Assembly: GCA_041392855.1 (NCBI GenBank) | Contig: JAWKLD010000001.1 | Coordinates: forward strand, 2,032,001 to 2,096,000 | Direction of reading: 5' to 3' | Origin: Flavipsychrobacter sp. | Lineage (GTDB): Bacteria > Bacteroidota > Bacteroidia > Chitinophagales > Chitinophagaceae | DNA: 64,000 bases | Shown here: positions 34,100 through 43,984 of the stretch, piece after piece | How the letters are laid out: each line of letters begins with the position of its first letter | Numbering within the stretch: position 1 is the first letter of the stretch | Notes under the pieces: model-generated | Seen by the model: the letters and a program-made list of their open reading frames with translations, nothing else | The model's database searches: none | What the model was told of the DNA's origin: nothing | Made by a program: the position numbers and the translations under genes

Positions 34100-37000
34100 A
34101 TGAGCTATACAGAACTACAGGTCACGTCAAATTTCAGTTTTTTACGTGGGGCTTCGCACCCAGAAGAACTCATAAACTATGCTGTAGAGCTGGGGTATGA
34201 AACAATTGCTATCACAGACCGCAACACACTTGCTGGAATTGTCCGTGCCTATAGTGCTGCAAAGAAAGCAGGCATCCGTCTCATTGTTGGCTGCCGCCTT
34301 GATCTGGTTGATGGTATTAGTCTTTTGGCTTACCCCACCAACAAAGATGCTTATTCACGGCTTTCAGGCTTGCTGTCAACAGGTAATTTGCGTACAGAAA
34401 AAGGCAGATGCGATTTATACAAAGCTGATGTATTTGCAGCAGCACAAGGGATCAAGTTTATTATCGTGCCACCAAATACAATTAATAGCGAGTTCGAATT
34501 TGAAGCAGATTTCATCAAAGCTGTTTCAGAGTATAGAAAGCAATTTGGCAATCATGTTTATTTAGGCGCATCACGCACCTATCAAGCTAATGATGCAAAG
34601 CGTTTATTCAGACTTGCTCAATTATCAGACCAGTTTGACATCCCACTTGTCGCAGTGAATGACATACATTATCATATACCTGAACGCCGCGAATTGCAGG
34701 ACATCATGACCTGTGTGCGTGAGAAATGCACAATCTATAATGCAGGCTATCGCTTACATCAAAACGCCGAACGTTATCTCAAAACGACAAAAGAGATGCA
34801 AAGGCTGTTCATGCAATACCCTGATGCCATTACACGCACGCAGGAAATTGCCGAAGCTTGCCAGTTTTCTTTAAGTGAACTCAAATATGTTTATCCAGAA
34901 GAGATCACAAACGGCAGACCGCCTTACGAAGAGCTTGTCGACCTTACCTGGCAAGGCGCAAAAGATTTTTATGGTGAGCCGTTACCTGAAAAAGTTATTA
35001 CAAATATTAATCACGAACTAGCTTTTATTAGTGAGATGGATTATGCACCTTATTTTCTAACGGTGTATGATATTGTACGTTTTGCTCGAAGTAAGGGAAT
35101 TCTATGTCAAGGGAGAGGGTCGGCAGCAAACTCAACAATCTGTTTCGTTCTAGGCATTACATCGGTCGATCCTACCAAATTTGATTTGCTTTTCGAACGC
35201 TTTATATCATCCGCACGCGATGAACCACCAGATATTGACGTGGACTTCGAGCATGAACGTCGCGAAGAAGTAATCCAGTATATCTATGAGAAATATGGAC
35301 GTGACCGGGCCGGGATTGTCGCTACAGTCACACAGTTGCATCAAAAAGGTGCAATACGTGACGTAGCTAAAGCAATGGGGATGTCCGTTGACGCTATCAA
35401 CCGACTGTCAAAATCACTTTGGGAATTTACCGATGAATGGTTTGAACGTAAACGTATCAGTGATCAGGGCTTCAACCCTGAAGACAAGCATCTTCTTAAA
35501 GTATTGGAACTGACCAAACAGTTTATGGGTTTTCCGCGCCAGCTAGGACAGCATACTGGCGGCTTTGTTATTACACAGGATAAGTTAACTGATTTATGCC
35601 CTATTCTGAATGCAAGGATGGAAAACCGTACTAACATTGAATGGAATAAAGATGATATAGATGCGCTTGGGTTTTTAAAAATTGACGTGTTGGCTTTAGG
35701 CATGTTGACCTGCATCCGGAAGGCATTTGACCTAGCTAAAAAACATTACGGATTGACATTAACCTTAGCAAATATACCGCAGGATGATCCTGCTGTTTAT
35801 GAAATGGTTGGACATGCAGACACCATCGGCGTTTTTCAGATCGAGAGTAGGGCGCAGCAATCCATGCTGCCTCGTCTAAAACCCAAAAACTTTTACGACT
35901 TGGTAATTGAGGTAGCAATCGTTCGACCAGGGCCGATACAGGGTGACATGGTGCATCCATATCTACGCAGGCGAAATGGAGAAGAACCTGTAACCTATCC
36001 ATCCAAAGACCTTGAAAAAATATTGGGAAGGACTTTAGGTGTACCACTATTCCAAGAACAAGTCATGAAAATTGCCATCATTGCCGCAGGATTTACACCT
36101 GCCGAAGCAGATGAGCTACGCCGTAGTATGGCAACTTTTAAAGCCAAGGGAACAGTCAACCAGTTTGAAAAACGTCTGATTAATGGCATGTTGGAACGCG
36201 GCTACACTCATGAATTTGCAACTCGCATCATGCGTCAACTAGAGGGTTTTGGAGCATATGGATTTCCTGAAAGCCATGCTGCCAGTTTTGCATTACTAGT
36301 GTATGTATCCTGTTGGATTAAATGCTATTATCCTGACATATTTTGTACGGCGTTACTGAACAGCCAGCCAATGGGCTTTTATCAACCAGCCCAACTTGTG
36401 AGTGATGCACGTAACCACAGAGTTGAGGTAAGACCAGTAGATATCAATTATTCTTTTTGGGACAATACGCTTGAAGAACAAGTCGGAAAATTCAGAGCAG
36501 TACGTCTTGGCTTTCGTCAGGTTAAAGGTCTCCGCGTAGAAGATATGACGGTTCTAGTCGCTAGCAGGCGTAAACACTTCACCAGAATTACAGAATTAAT
36601 GGACGCTGGTGCTTCATTATCAGCAATCGAAATGCTGGCAGATGCTGATGCCTTCCGGTCTATCGGGCTCGACCGCAGACAAGCCTTGTGGTATGTGTCT
36701 GCCCTAGCTGATAGACCAAACGGCATCTATACTGGGCAAAGCTCCGAAAGTGTGGCTGAAAATTGTATTAAACTTCCACCCATGGCACTTTCCGAACATG
36801 TTTTACACGATTACGGTAGTATGTCGCTATCTCTCAAAAAGCACCCAGTCGACTTCGTTCGTGAGAAACTAACACAGCTTAATGTCCTGACTACGGCTCA
36901 GCTTGTCGATTGTAAAAATGGAGAGAGTGTAAAAGTATCTGGGCTAGTACTCGTTCGTCAGCGCCCAGGCACTGCCGCTGGGGTGTGTTTTATCACAATT

Positions 37001-37324
37001 GAGGATGAAACTGGCTTTGCAAACCTTGTGGTTTGGCAAAGCTTGTTTGAAACTTATCGAAAAGAAATATTGCGGGCTACATTATTAATGGTTGAGGGCA
37101 AGCTACAAAGAGAAGGGGAGGTAACACATGTAATTGTAAGTAAATGCCATGATATATCGAAGATGTTGAAAAAACTTGGAGAGGTTCAAAAGAATCATCA
37201 CAAGTTGCAACTTAGATCTTGTGCTGACAACCGGGAATGCACTTTTGTAGACGAGCGTAAGCCAACACGTGAGAAACTGACTAATCAAGGTGAAATTTTC
37301 TCAAAAGGCAGAAATTTTAAATGA
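34100..37324 (+). CDS. dnaE2: Error-prone DNA polymerase DnaE2 (ImuC)
   Basis: 1074 aa from the ATG at 34100, 11 bp after ImuB. PHP domain (TSNFSFLRGASHPEEL, AITDRNTLAG), palm motif PPDIDVDFEHERREE and GRGSAANS mark a C-family polymerase, and the length and the lack of a clamp-binding C-terminal tail of replicative DnaE suit DnaE2. HhH and OB regions follow (ESHAASFALLVY, VSGLVLVRQRPGTAAGV). It performs translesion synthesis with ImuA/ImuB. A complete cassette carried on a mobile element could confer inducible mutagenesis. Confidence 0.94.
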   Translation: MSYTELQVTSNFSFLRGASHPEELINYAVELGYETIAITDRNTLAGIVRAYSAAKKAGIRLIVGCRLDLVDGISLLAYPTNKDAYSRLSGLLSTGNLRTEKGRCDLYKADVFAAAQGIKFIIVPPNTINSEFEFEADFIKAVSEYRKQFGNHVYLGASRTYQANDAKRLFRLAQLSDQFDIPLVAVNDIHYHIPERRELQDIMTCVREKCTIYNAGYRLHQNAERYLKTTKEMQRLFMQYPDAITRTQEIAEACQFSLSELKYVYPEEITNGRPPYEELVDLTWQGAKDFYGEPLPEKVITNINHELAFISEMDYAPYFLTVYDIVRFARSKGILCQGRGSAANSTICFVLGITSVDPTKFDLLFERFISSARDEPPDIDVDFEHERREEVIQYIYEKYGRDRAGIVATVTQLHQKGAIRDVAKAMGMSVDAINRLSKSLWEFTDEWFERKRISDQGFNPEDKHLLKVLELTKQFMGFPRQLGQHTGGFVITQDKLTDLCPILNARMENRTNIEWNKDDIDALGFLKIDVLALGMLTCIRKAFDLAKKHYGLTLTLANIPQDDPAVYEMVGHADTIGVFQIESRAQQSMLPRLKPKNFYDLVIEVAIVRPGPIQGDMVHPYLRRRNGEEPVTYPSKDLEKILGRTLGVPLFQEQVMKIAIIAAGFTPAEADELRRSMATFKAKGTVNQFEKRLINGMLERGYTHEFATRIMRQLEGFGAYGFPESHAASFALLVYVSCWIKCYYPDIFCTALLNSQPMGFYQPAQLVSDARNHRVEVRPVDINYSFWDNTLEEQVGKFRAVRLGFRQVKGLRVEDMTVLVASRRKHFTRITELMDAGASLSAIEMLADADAFRSIGLDRRQALWYVSALADRPNGIYTGQSSESVAENCIKLPPMALSEHVLHDYGSMSLSLKKHPVDFVREKLTQLNVLTTAQLVDCKNGESVKVSGLVLVRQRPGTAAGVCFITIEDETGFANLVVWQSLFETYRKEILRATLLMVEGKLQREGEVTHVIVSKCHDISKMLKKLGEVQKNHHKLQLRSCADNRECTFVDERKPTREKLTNQGEIFSKGRNFK

Positions 37325-37410
37325 CACACATTAACCTTATGCGCATATAGCTCTCGAAATAACATGTCAACACTAACTAATATTTATAATATTTTATAAT
37401 TTCACTAAAG

Positions 37411-38694
37411 ATGGCTACTACAACGTCAATATTAAAGGCAAATATACCTTTGACCCCATATAGATTCTACACCGATTTTCTAGAAGAAGTTGCAAACTTT
37501 TACAAGAATCCGGCACAAGAGCCTATTATCTTTAAACTTTTTGAGAAAGGTGATGACGAGATATTTAATTCAACGTATAGAATCGACCCAATTGTAATTC
37601 CGCTTTTATTAAGCCTAGTCCAACAATTAAAGAGATATCACAATAGCCCATTACAACTTCTACTATACAATAATGTTGCAACAATACCAGTACTAGAATT
37701 CCTGTTTAAGTCACAATTCTTTTTCATCGCAGGGAATGGTGAATTTGTTTCTTCGCCACATGGTCGATCTATACTTGAATTTGATAAGTTATACCTTGGT
37801 TCATTTCATGGAAAAAAATTTCGCAAGGAACACTTGGTTCGAGCATATTCTATAACTGACGACGACTTACAAGATGACTTATCACGCTATGAAAAAGAAC
37901 ATGAGAAAATAGAAACCGACGAGGATATGCGTGATTTTTTAATATCGCATTACACCTACAAAACAAGAGAGCATTTCAATGAACTACTTGGTCTTAATGC
38001 ATCCACACGCGAGGTCCAAAATATCTATATGGATATTCTGACGGAACTAATTACGAATTCAGTACTATACTCAGGAACAGACACTTTTGCACTAATGTTC
38101 GTCGATCGATTTAGTACAAAATTTTCAATTTCAGATAATGGTGTCGGATTTGAAAACTCAATGGCAAAAAAGAGTTCGCTACCCTACTATCTTTTTGGTG
38201 ATCTTATTGCAGATTTAGAAAAAAACAGTGTAATAAGAGCTATCCCAAAGCTTATTCTGCGAAATCTATTTGTAGTGTTAGAAGTTTTGTATTACTCATC
38301 ACTGAAGTCCAGAAGGGGTCTATTTGATTTGATGATGAATGTCGTTTTAAACAGCAACGGATATTTTAGAATCCACTGTGAAAATAGTCAGCTAATAATT
38401 TCCAATAGAATGAAGGACGAGTTGTATACTCTTAATAATATAAGAACTTCAATTTATAAACTACATACAGACAGAGAGTTTCAAAAAATCACAGTAGAAG
38501 AATGTGAAAGAAAAATAAAGGAATATACAACACCTATGAAAGCAGCCTTTATTACATTTTATGAAAGACTAGCAGGAAAATATACTGAAGATATTAAATA
38601 CTCTTCAATTAGATTTTATAAAGTCAAATTTCGAGGTGTACATCTTGAAGTAGAGATACCTAATCCACAAAATCATGGTAATATCGGCAATTAA
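37411..38694 (+). CDS. GHKL-type ATPase, first gene of a three-gene operon
   Basis: 427 aa. Residues about 1-195 are unrecognised. The GHKL fold follows: N-box TELITNSVLYSG (Glu212, Asn216), G1 box SDNGVGF (241-247), a G2-like SRRGLFD (300-306) and a final KFRGVHLEVEIP strand. The pattern is closer to anti-sigma/STAS-partner ATPases than to sensor histidine kinases, and there is no phosphoacceptor His domain. The next gene overlaps by 20 bp. It may act as an ATP-dependent sensor or switch for the two downstream proteins; no described system with this order is recalled. Confidence 0.8.
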   Translation: MATTTSILKANIPLTPYRFYTDFLEEVANFYKNPAQEPIIFKLFEKGDDEIFNSTYRIDPIVIPLLLSLVQQLKRYHNSPLQLLLYNNVATIPVLEFLFKSQFFFIAGNGEFVSSPHGRSILEFDKLYLGSFHGKKFRKEHLVRAYSITDDDLQDDLSRYEKEHEKIETDEDMRDFLISHYTYKTREHFNELLGLNASTREVQNIYMDILTELITNSVLYSGTDTFALMFVDRFSTKFSISDNGVGFENSMAKKSSLPYYLFGDLIADLEKNSVIRAIPKLILRNLFVVLEVLYYSSLKSRRGLFDLMMNVVLNSNGYFRIHCENSQLIISNRMKDELYTLNNIRTSIYKLHTDREFQKITVEECERKIKEYTTPMKAAFITFYERLAGKYTEDIKYSSIRFYKVKFRGVHLEVEIPNPQNHGNIGN

Positions 38695-39676
38695 TACGGA
38701 TAATTACATTTATGTCAACCTTCATGCTGAAGAGGTTGTAACTTCCAATTTTATTGCGGATGACAATGTTGGGATATACGGTAATAGGTTACAAATAATA
38801 ACATTAAAACGAATTATTGAATACATAAAATCACAAAAAACTGCAAAAGCAATTACATTCGATTGCAAATTTTTAAGAGCATGTCAACAAAACCTCAACA
38901 AAGTACTAGTTGAACTAAAAAATGAAGGTTATAAAATTGTATTCCTTCACTTGCAGAAATCTCTTTGTGACGAACTATCACTATCTACTATAACAAATGA
39001 AAAAAATCAGCTAGACGGCGACGAATATAGAAAATTCTATTTCTTCGAGGATGGACATGACCCTTTCACAAATGTTGGAATAAATGCTGCTCGACTATTC
39101 GAATTAACATTCAAGGAAAAAATAAAACAATTTATTGAACCGCATAAAAAACCGCATACCTCATCATACATCTATCTAACTTCTTACGTTGACATTAAAA
39201 AGTTCATTAGTTACGAAAAGGAATTTGTACTATTTTCACTCTATAGATTAGCGTCAAAGATACAATTAGAATGGGGTCAAGAAATCGGCATGAAACCTAT
39301 TCTAATTTGCCAAAGCCTGAACAGTGCCTATATCGTTTCAGTCCTTTCTAATCTTTTGCAATTAGACATTTTAATCCTCGACAAAATAGGTCCAGTCAAT
39401 AAATTATACAACAGAATTGACAGCACGATAATTAAAGATCGAAAATACATAGTGGTGTCTGATCTGGTCTGCCTGGGTACTGAAGTAAAAATAGTTAAAA
39501 ACTTAATACAGTTTATCGGCGGTCGCTACCTCGGGAATGTCGCAATAATAAAAACTGAAACACTAAGCAAAAGCGACATCCTTAGAAGTGAAGCAACGAT
39601 AGCAGTTTTCTCTATTAACAGAGATAATAATAAAGAGCTAGGATATGGCATAACTACAAACTTAGAATTGATTTAA
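38675..39676 (+). CDS. STAS-like plus phosphoribosyltransferase-like protein
   Basis: 333 aa. The first about 95 residues resemble a STAS domain (TFDCKFLRACQQNLNKVLVEL, then GYKIVFLHL), a natural partner of the GHKL ATPase upstream. The C-terminal half looks like a PRTase: KPILICQSLNSAYIVSVL and the PRPP-loop-like VVSDLVCLGTE at 260-270, where the usual double-acid pair is reduced to one Asp (D263). It overlaps the upstream gene by 20 bp and the downstream gene by 1 bp (stop/start TAATG). Substrate unknown. Confidence 0.65.
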   Translation: MVISAINTDNYIYVNLHAEEVVTSNFIADDNVGIYGNRLQIITLKRIIEYIKSQKTAKAITFDCKFLRACQQNLNKVLVELKNEGYKIVFLHLQKSLCDELSLSTITNEKNQLDGDEYRKFYFFEDGHDPFTNVGINAARLFELTFKEKIKQFIEPHKKPHTSSYIYLTSYVDIKKFISYEKEFVLFSLYRLASKIQLEWGQEIGMKPILICQSLNSAYIVSVLSNLLQLDILILDKIGPVNKLYNRIDSTIIKDRKYIVVSDLVCLGTEVKIVKNLIQFIGGRYLGNVAIIKTETLSKSDILRSEATIAVFSINRDNNKELGYGITTNLELI

Positions 39677-41472
39677 TGACGAAAGTGATAATCCATATAT
39701 CTGACCTCCATGTGAGTACTAAAGTCAAAAATGATGGCAGGGTAAATGATAGCATCAATTCATATCTCACAACTGATGCAAACACAGAATCTGCGTTCAA
39801 CTTCATCGATGAGTTTCTTGACTCCATTAAAAAGGAGTTTAAAGATGCAACATATTTTTTACTAGTGACCGGAGACATCGCAGACACTGGTTCAGTAACT
39901 GAGTATGAATCAGCATCAACTTTTCTAAAAAGAATAATTTCGGGCTTAGGAATCAAGATCAGCGAATGTCTCATATTACCGGGAGATCACGATGTGCATA
40001 GACTATCTCTACTTAAAGAATTAGATGAAAGGCCAAATAACTCATCCCATCTACTAAACGAAATTAAATTTAAAAACTTTTCTACTTTCTATACGGATGT
40101 TACAAACGAAGAATATCAATTCAACAATATCATCATAAAACATATTGCAGTTGATCCTCTACTAGTTCTAATTGGCCTAAATTCTAATTACAAAATTGAT
40201 GCAGCTGGCGGGGAAGGATACGTACCAGTAGAAACTTTTAAGGCAGAAATAGAGGCTCTAAAAGAAAAGTATGATTGCAAAAGAGTACAGTTTGTATTGG
40301 CTTGGCATCATAACTTTACTGCTGGCTTTGAAGACACAAATCGAGGCCAATGGGAGAGGGAAAACAGACAGCATTTTCTGGATGAGCTACAGCGACAAAA
40401 TATTAAGGTAATTCTAACTGGAAATGAGCATACCAGTAACTCTAGAAAAGTCGAATCTATAGAAACTAGTGATTGCGGCTCATTAACAAGTATCCCACAT
40501 GATGCTGCATTTAAGGTCTACCCGGTCAATGTTACAGAGGAACAAATTTCATTAGGCAATGTAATATTTGGATTGCAAAAAACGCAAGATAATAGCTCTC
40601 CATTTTTTTGGCAACGGCGAGATAATGGCCCCGCTAAACAACCCCAAGAGTTTGTGTTGTTTGTAAAAAACAAACAAGAAATAGAAGCTGCAATAGAGTT
40701 ACCACATTCTGAAAATGCAGAACTATCGTCAAATGAAAAATTAGGGGGGTCTATTCAGTCAAAGTCTATATACAGAAACGAAGGAATTTCAGATTACTTG
40801 TATTCGATTGTGAAAGACAAAAAGCTATTCCACTCTGGACATTTCCACTGGAGTGAAACATCTAGAGCCCATAATTGGATTGATATTACAAAGCTCTTAG
40901 AGGACAACAGCGATTTATACTTCTCACAGACGGCAATAATGGATATCATTGATAAGCTTAATCTCGCAGAAGATTGTCAATTAATAATTGGCTTGGGTTA
41001 TGAAGGAAATATATTATCCAGTAAAGCCTCAATTAAATATAACATCCCATACACCTCGCTCCCTTATTCGTATCGCTACGATGATCATCATGACTATGAA
41101 AAGAAGTTGAATTTCGAAAACACAACTGGAGAATTTAAAACTATAATAATTGTAACAGACGTAGTAAATGACGGACGTACAATTAGAAAACTTATTGAGC
41201 GTGAGAAAGGCTTTTTCGATAATGTGAAACGCGTAATCGTACTGTCATTATTCTACACCGGTACACAAGAACTTAATTCAGACATTCTGAATTATAAAAA
41301 TTTACCAGCAGAACACGACTTCGAAAGCGATTATGAAGTTGATAATATTGAGTTTTATACGGTTACGTCATTACGCGTTGAAAGATGTCCTTATGGGGCA
41401 AATTACAAAACTGAGTGTTTTATTTATCGGGATGATCTTAGCTGCGTTCATCTATTCTATAATGAAAGTTGA
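39676..41472 (+). CDS. Metallophosphoesterase fused to a phosphoribosyltransferase-like domain
   Basis: 598 aa. Calcineurin-like motifs occupy the N-terminal part: DLH (10-12), GDIAD (66-70), PGDHD (102-106), HH (211-212) and GNEH (249-252, where most members have GHxH). A linker of about 60-90 residues leads to an orotate-PRTase-like region: LFHSGHFHWSETSRAH, LIIGLGYEGN and the PRPP loop IVTDVVNDGRT (492-502). The combination suggests chemistry on a nucleotide or ribosyl product. The gene is translationally coupled to the STAS/PRTase gene. Confidence 0.82.
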   Translation: MTKVIIHISDLHVSTKVKNDGRVNDSINSYLTTDANTESAFNFIDEFLDSIKKEFKDATYFLLVTGDIADTGSVTEYESASTFLKRIISGLGIKISECLILPGDHDVHRLSLLKELDERPNNSSHLLNEIKFKNFSTFYTDVTNEEYQFNNIIIKHIAVDPLLVLIGLNSNYKIDAAGGEGYVPVETFKAEIEALKEKYDCKRVQFVLAWHHNFTAGFEDTNRGQWERENRQHFLDELQRQNIKVILTGNEHTSNSRKVESIETSDCGSLTSIPHDAAFKVYPVNVTEEQISLGNVIFGLQKTQDNSSPFFWQRRDNGPAKQPQEFVLFVKNKQEIEAAIELPHSENAELSSNEKLGGSIQSKSIYRNEGISDYLYSIVKDKKLFHSGHFHWSETSRAHNWIDITKLLEDNSDLYFSQTAIMDIIDKLNLAEDCQLIIGLGYEGNILSSKASIKYNIPYTSLPYSYRYDDHHDYEKKLNFENTTGEFKTIIIVTDVVNDGRTIRKLIEREKGFFDNVKRVIVLSLFYTGTQELNSDILNYKNLPAEHDFESDYEVDNIEFYTVTSLRVERCPYGANYKTECFIYRDDLSCVHLFYNES

Positions 41473-41531
41473 CACGATAACCATCCTACCTGTAACAAAA
41501 TGTTGCTGAAATGGCATCAAATAACTAAAAG

Positions 41532-42521
41532 ATGACGGCACGTAGAAAACAAAGAGTTCTTCAACATATAATGGAGGACGAGTCATATAAAATAATAAAA
41601 CAGCAGATTCCTGCGGAATGGGTAGTAAGAGATTTCAATAGACCAGACTACGGAGTGGATTTAGTTATTGAATTATTCGAGAAGACTGAAGGCGAATTGG
41701 CTGAGACTTTAGGTGAATTTATCTATGTGCAAGTAAAATCTATATCGTCGATTCCAAAGAGGGAAATAACTCTTTATGATGTCGAAAACGTAGCTAAGGG
41801 AGTATGGACAGAAGACAAAACTAAATCTGTCAATATTGAATGTGTAACTTATAGATATGATACCAACTCAATCTTGACTGTTCAGGCTCTTGGTGGAAGT
41901 ATTTCTTTTCTTCTTTTTCTAGTGGATATATCCACACGTGAGGTGTATTTCGTTTGTATGAATGATTATATTGAAAAAATCATTCTGCCTAAGGATTCAA
42001 ATTATGCAGATCGACAATCCGTGTTGATAACAATCCCCACGCTAAATCGCTTATCAAATAAAGTAGTTACAGCTGCTGCATTGGGCTTTTACGGCAAACG
42101 TTCTAAACTACTTGGTGCCTTCTCAAAATTTTCTTACCAAAAAAATGAAATAGCCCATCTTTTGGGATTCAAAGACTATCCTGTCAAGACACTGCGTGAT
42201 GATGTCGAAAAGCGAGTTGAGAATGATATTCAAAAGATAAAAGTTCAACTGCTATACTTTATTGCACAAATCGAAGATATGGATATCTGGAGATACAAAT
42301 ACTGGAATGTGTTGCCATTAGCTCATGCAGATCTAAAGAGTGTAAAAAATCTATTGCAAAATGACAGACAGGATTGGGATGTTTTGAAAAGCATGATTAT
42401 TATTTTGTGGCATCACCTAACAAACCTGGGAACAATGTATGAAGAAATTTGCCGAGAGTGGTTTCTTCCTAAAAAAATCAGTATTGAATTATCTTACCCA
42501 TTGTTAAAAATAAACGAGTAG
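41532..42521 (+). CDS. DUF4365 protein (PD-(D/E)XK-like fold)
   Basis: 329 aa. The N-terminal domain has RPDYGVDLVIEL (Asp43, Glu47) and GEFIYVQVKS (Gln67, Lys69), the DUF4365 pattern within the PD-(D/E)XK superfamily. The C-terminal 190 residues are helical and unrecognised. It lies 59 bp after the three-gene operon on the same strand, so it may be its nuclease effector or an independent defence gene. It converges with the integrase. Confidence 0.78.
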   Translation: MTARRKQRVLQHIMEDESYKIIKQQIPAEWVVRDFNRPDYGVDLVIELFEKTEGELAETLGEFIYVQVKSISSIPKREITLYDVENVAKGVWTEDKTKSVNIECVTYRYDTNSILTVQALGGSISFLLFLVDISTREVYFVCMNDYIEKIILPKDSNYADRQSVLITIPTLNRLSNKVVTAAALGFYGKRSKLLGAFSKFSYQKNEIAHLLGFKDYPVKTLRDDVEKRVENDIQKIKVQLLYFIAQIEDMDIWRYKYWNVLPLAHADLKSVKNLLQNDRQDWDVLKSMIIILWHHLTNLGTMYEEICREWFLPKKISIELSYPLLKINE

Positions 42522-42547
42522 CAAATCACAAGCTATATGATTTTACT

Positions 42548-43807
42548 TTACGGTTCAGGGTCGATATGATTTTTGACCTTTCCTAGTACAGCGTCCAATG
42601 CGTCATCAGCTTCTTTGTGAATAAAATTGGATTGATAGCCAATAGTAGTGGCAACATTTGAATGCCTGTAGAGCTTTTGAAGCATCTGTATCGGTATTGC
42701 ATCACCCGCTAACGCCCCAAATGAATGTCTGGCCATGTGCATTGTGAGTTTTTCTTCTATGTTAGCTGCCGGACCCACATATTTTCTAAGCACCTTATCT
42801 AATGCACTCGTCTTAAATGCAATAGTTCTTTGCGCTTTGAATTCGTCATTAAAGTCCACGCCCTTTAATTCAGGAAAGACTAAGTCGTCACTATTAACTC
42901 TGAATTGCTCATAGTGTTTTAATATCTCTACAGCTTTATCAGGAATTTTGAGTGAACCGACTTTGTTGTTTTTCCCCATTGAATAGACAAGCCTATAATT
43001 CACAAAATCTGACCATCGCAGTCTAAAAACATCAGAAACCCTCATTCCAGCAAAATAGAAAGAGAACAACCATAGTTTACGGGCGTGTTCATGACGCGGG
43101 TCTTCTAATCTAAGCTCTTCCAGCCTGGCAATCGCACTTTCAGATGGCCCTGTTTTGGTAGAGTCAGGAAACTTAATCTTTATTCCTCCATCGCCACCAA
43201 AAGGGCTTTGCTCTTTAGTAATTACTCCGTTTCTGCGAGCATGTGCAAATACACTACGAATGACAGCCATGTGATTGACTATAGTTCTTTCACTAAGCTT
43301 CTTTTTGTTGATTTTACCTGTAGTGCAGCTTCTTAGATAAGCATCAAATTTTTTGAGTAGTCCAGGTGTAATGTCGGAGAATGAAATGTCGTTCTTTAGA
43401 TATTTTTTAAATCGATTAATTCTCGCTTTATCAGCAGTGTATTGATTATATTTTCCTGCGGATTTTAAAGTATCCAAATAGTCCTGAGATTGTGCAATAA
43501 ATGAAACTCCTGTCTGGGGTTTAATTTTATTCTTTAACGCCTTCGCAGAAACCGTATCTTTTTGCGTTTCTTGCTCTAATACCTTGGCCATAGCTTCGGC
43601 ATGCTTGGTAAGCAGAAAAGCGTTTAAACGTGCGGAGTTTGGATGAGACTTTTTGACCTGCTTTTTGGTATCATCCCAATCTGATTGCTTAACATGATGC
43701 CCAAGATGTATAATAGATTTTTTACGATCTTTAATAATCTGAAGTACGAGGGCGTGTGTATCATCTTTATTCGCCCTCTTGCGAAGAATAATTTTCACGG
43801 ATGCCAT
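42548..43807 (-). CDS. int: Tyrosine integrase of element 1 (Bacteroidota type)
   Basis: 419 aa. SAM-like N-terminal region followed by the catalytic core: Arg in AGMRVSDVFRLRW, HMARHSF, HSNVATTIGYQS with the nucleophilic Tyr. The start lies 178 bp inside the middle att copy and the gene reads inward, the usual layout for an integrase using a tRNA 3' end. The arm-type repeat at 43861-43884 lies just upstream. It probably catalyses integration at tRNA-Phe and could also act on element 2. Confidence 0.93.
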   Translation of the reverse strand: MASVKIILRKRANKDDTHALVLQIIKDRKKSIIHLGHHVKQSDWDDTKKQVKKSHPNSARLNAFLLTKHAEAMAKVLEQETQKDTVSAKALKNKIKPQTGVSFIAQSQDYLDTLKSAGKYNQYTADKARINRFKKYLKNDISFSDITPGLLKKFDAYLRSCTTGKINKKKLSERTIVNHMAVIRSVFAHARRNGVITKEQSPFGGDGGIKIKFPDSTKTGPSESAIARLEELRLEDPRHEHARKLWLFSFYFAGMRVSDVFRLRWSDFVNYRLVYSMGKNNKVGSLKIPDKAVEILKHYEQFRVNSDDLVFPELKGVDFNDEFKAQRTIAFKTSALDKVLRKYVGPAANIEEKLTMHMARHSFGALAGDAIPIQMLQKLYRHSNVATTIGYQSNFIHKEADDALDAVLGKVKNHIDPEP

Positions 43808-43860
43808 GATGACCTGATAGGTTTAAGGTTAGGGTTTCTTGGTTCAACAAAGTTAAAAAC

Positions 43861-43884
43861 TTTGGTCGAACAATGGTCGAACAA
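43861..43884 (+). repeat. Arm-type repeat, right end of element 1 (24 bp)
   Basis: Exact copy, same orientation, of 2552-2575, with tandem TGGTCGAACAA units. It is 54 bp upstream of the integrase start. A further inverted pair TGGTTTAAT (43909-43917) and ATTAAACCA (43967-43975) lies between it and the att site. Confidence 0.75.
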
Positions 43885-43984
43885 TTACCCTATTTATAAA
43901 AACCCATGTGGTTTAATTTGGAAAATTAAAGCTGGTTATCAACGGTTTACGTACATATAAAACCATATTAAACCAGTAATTTCT

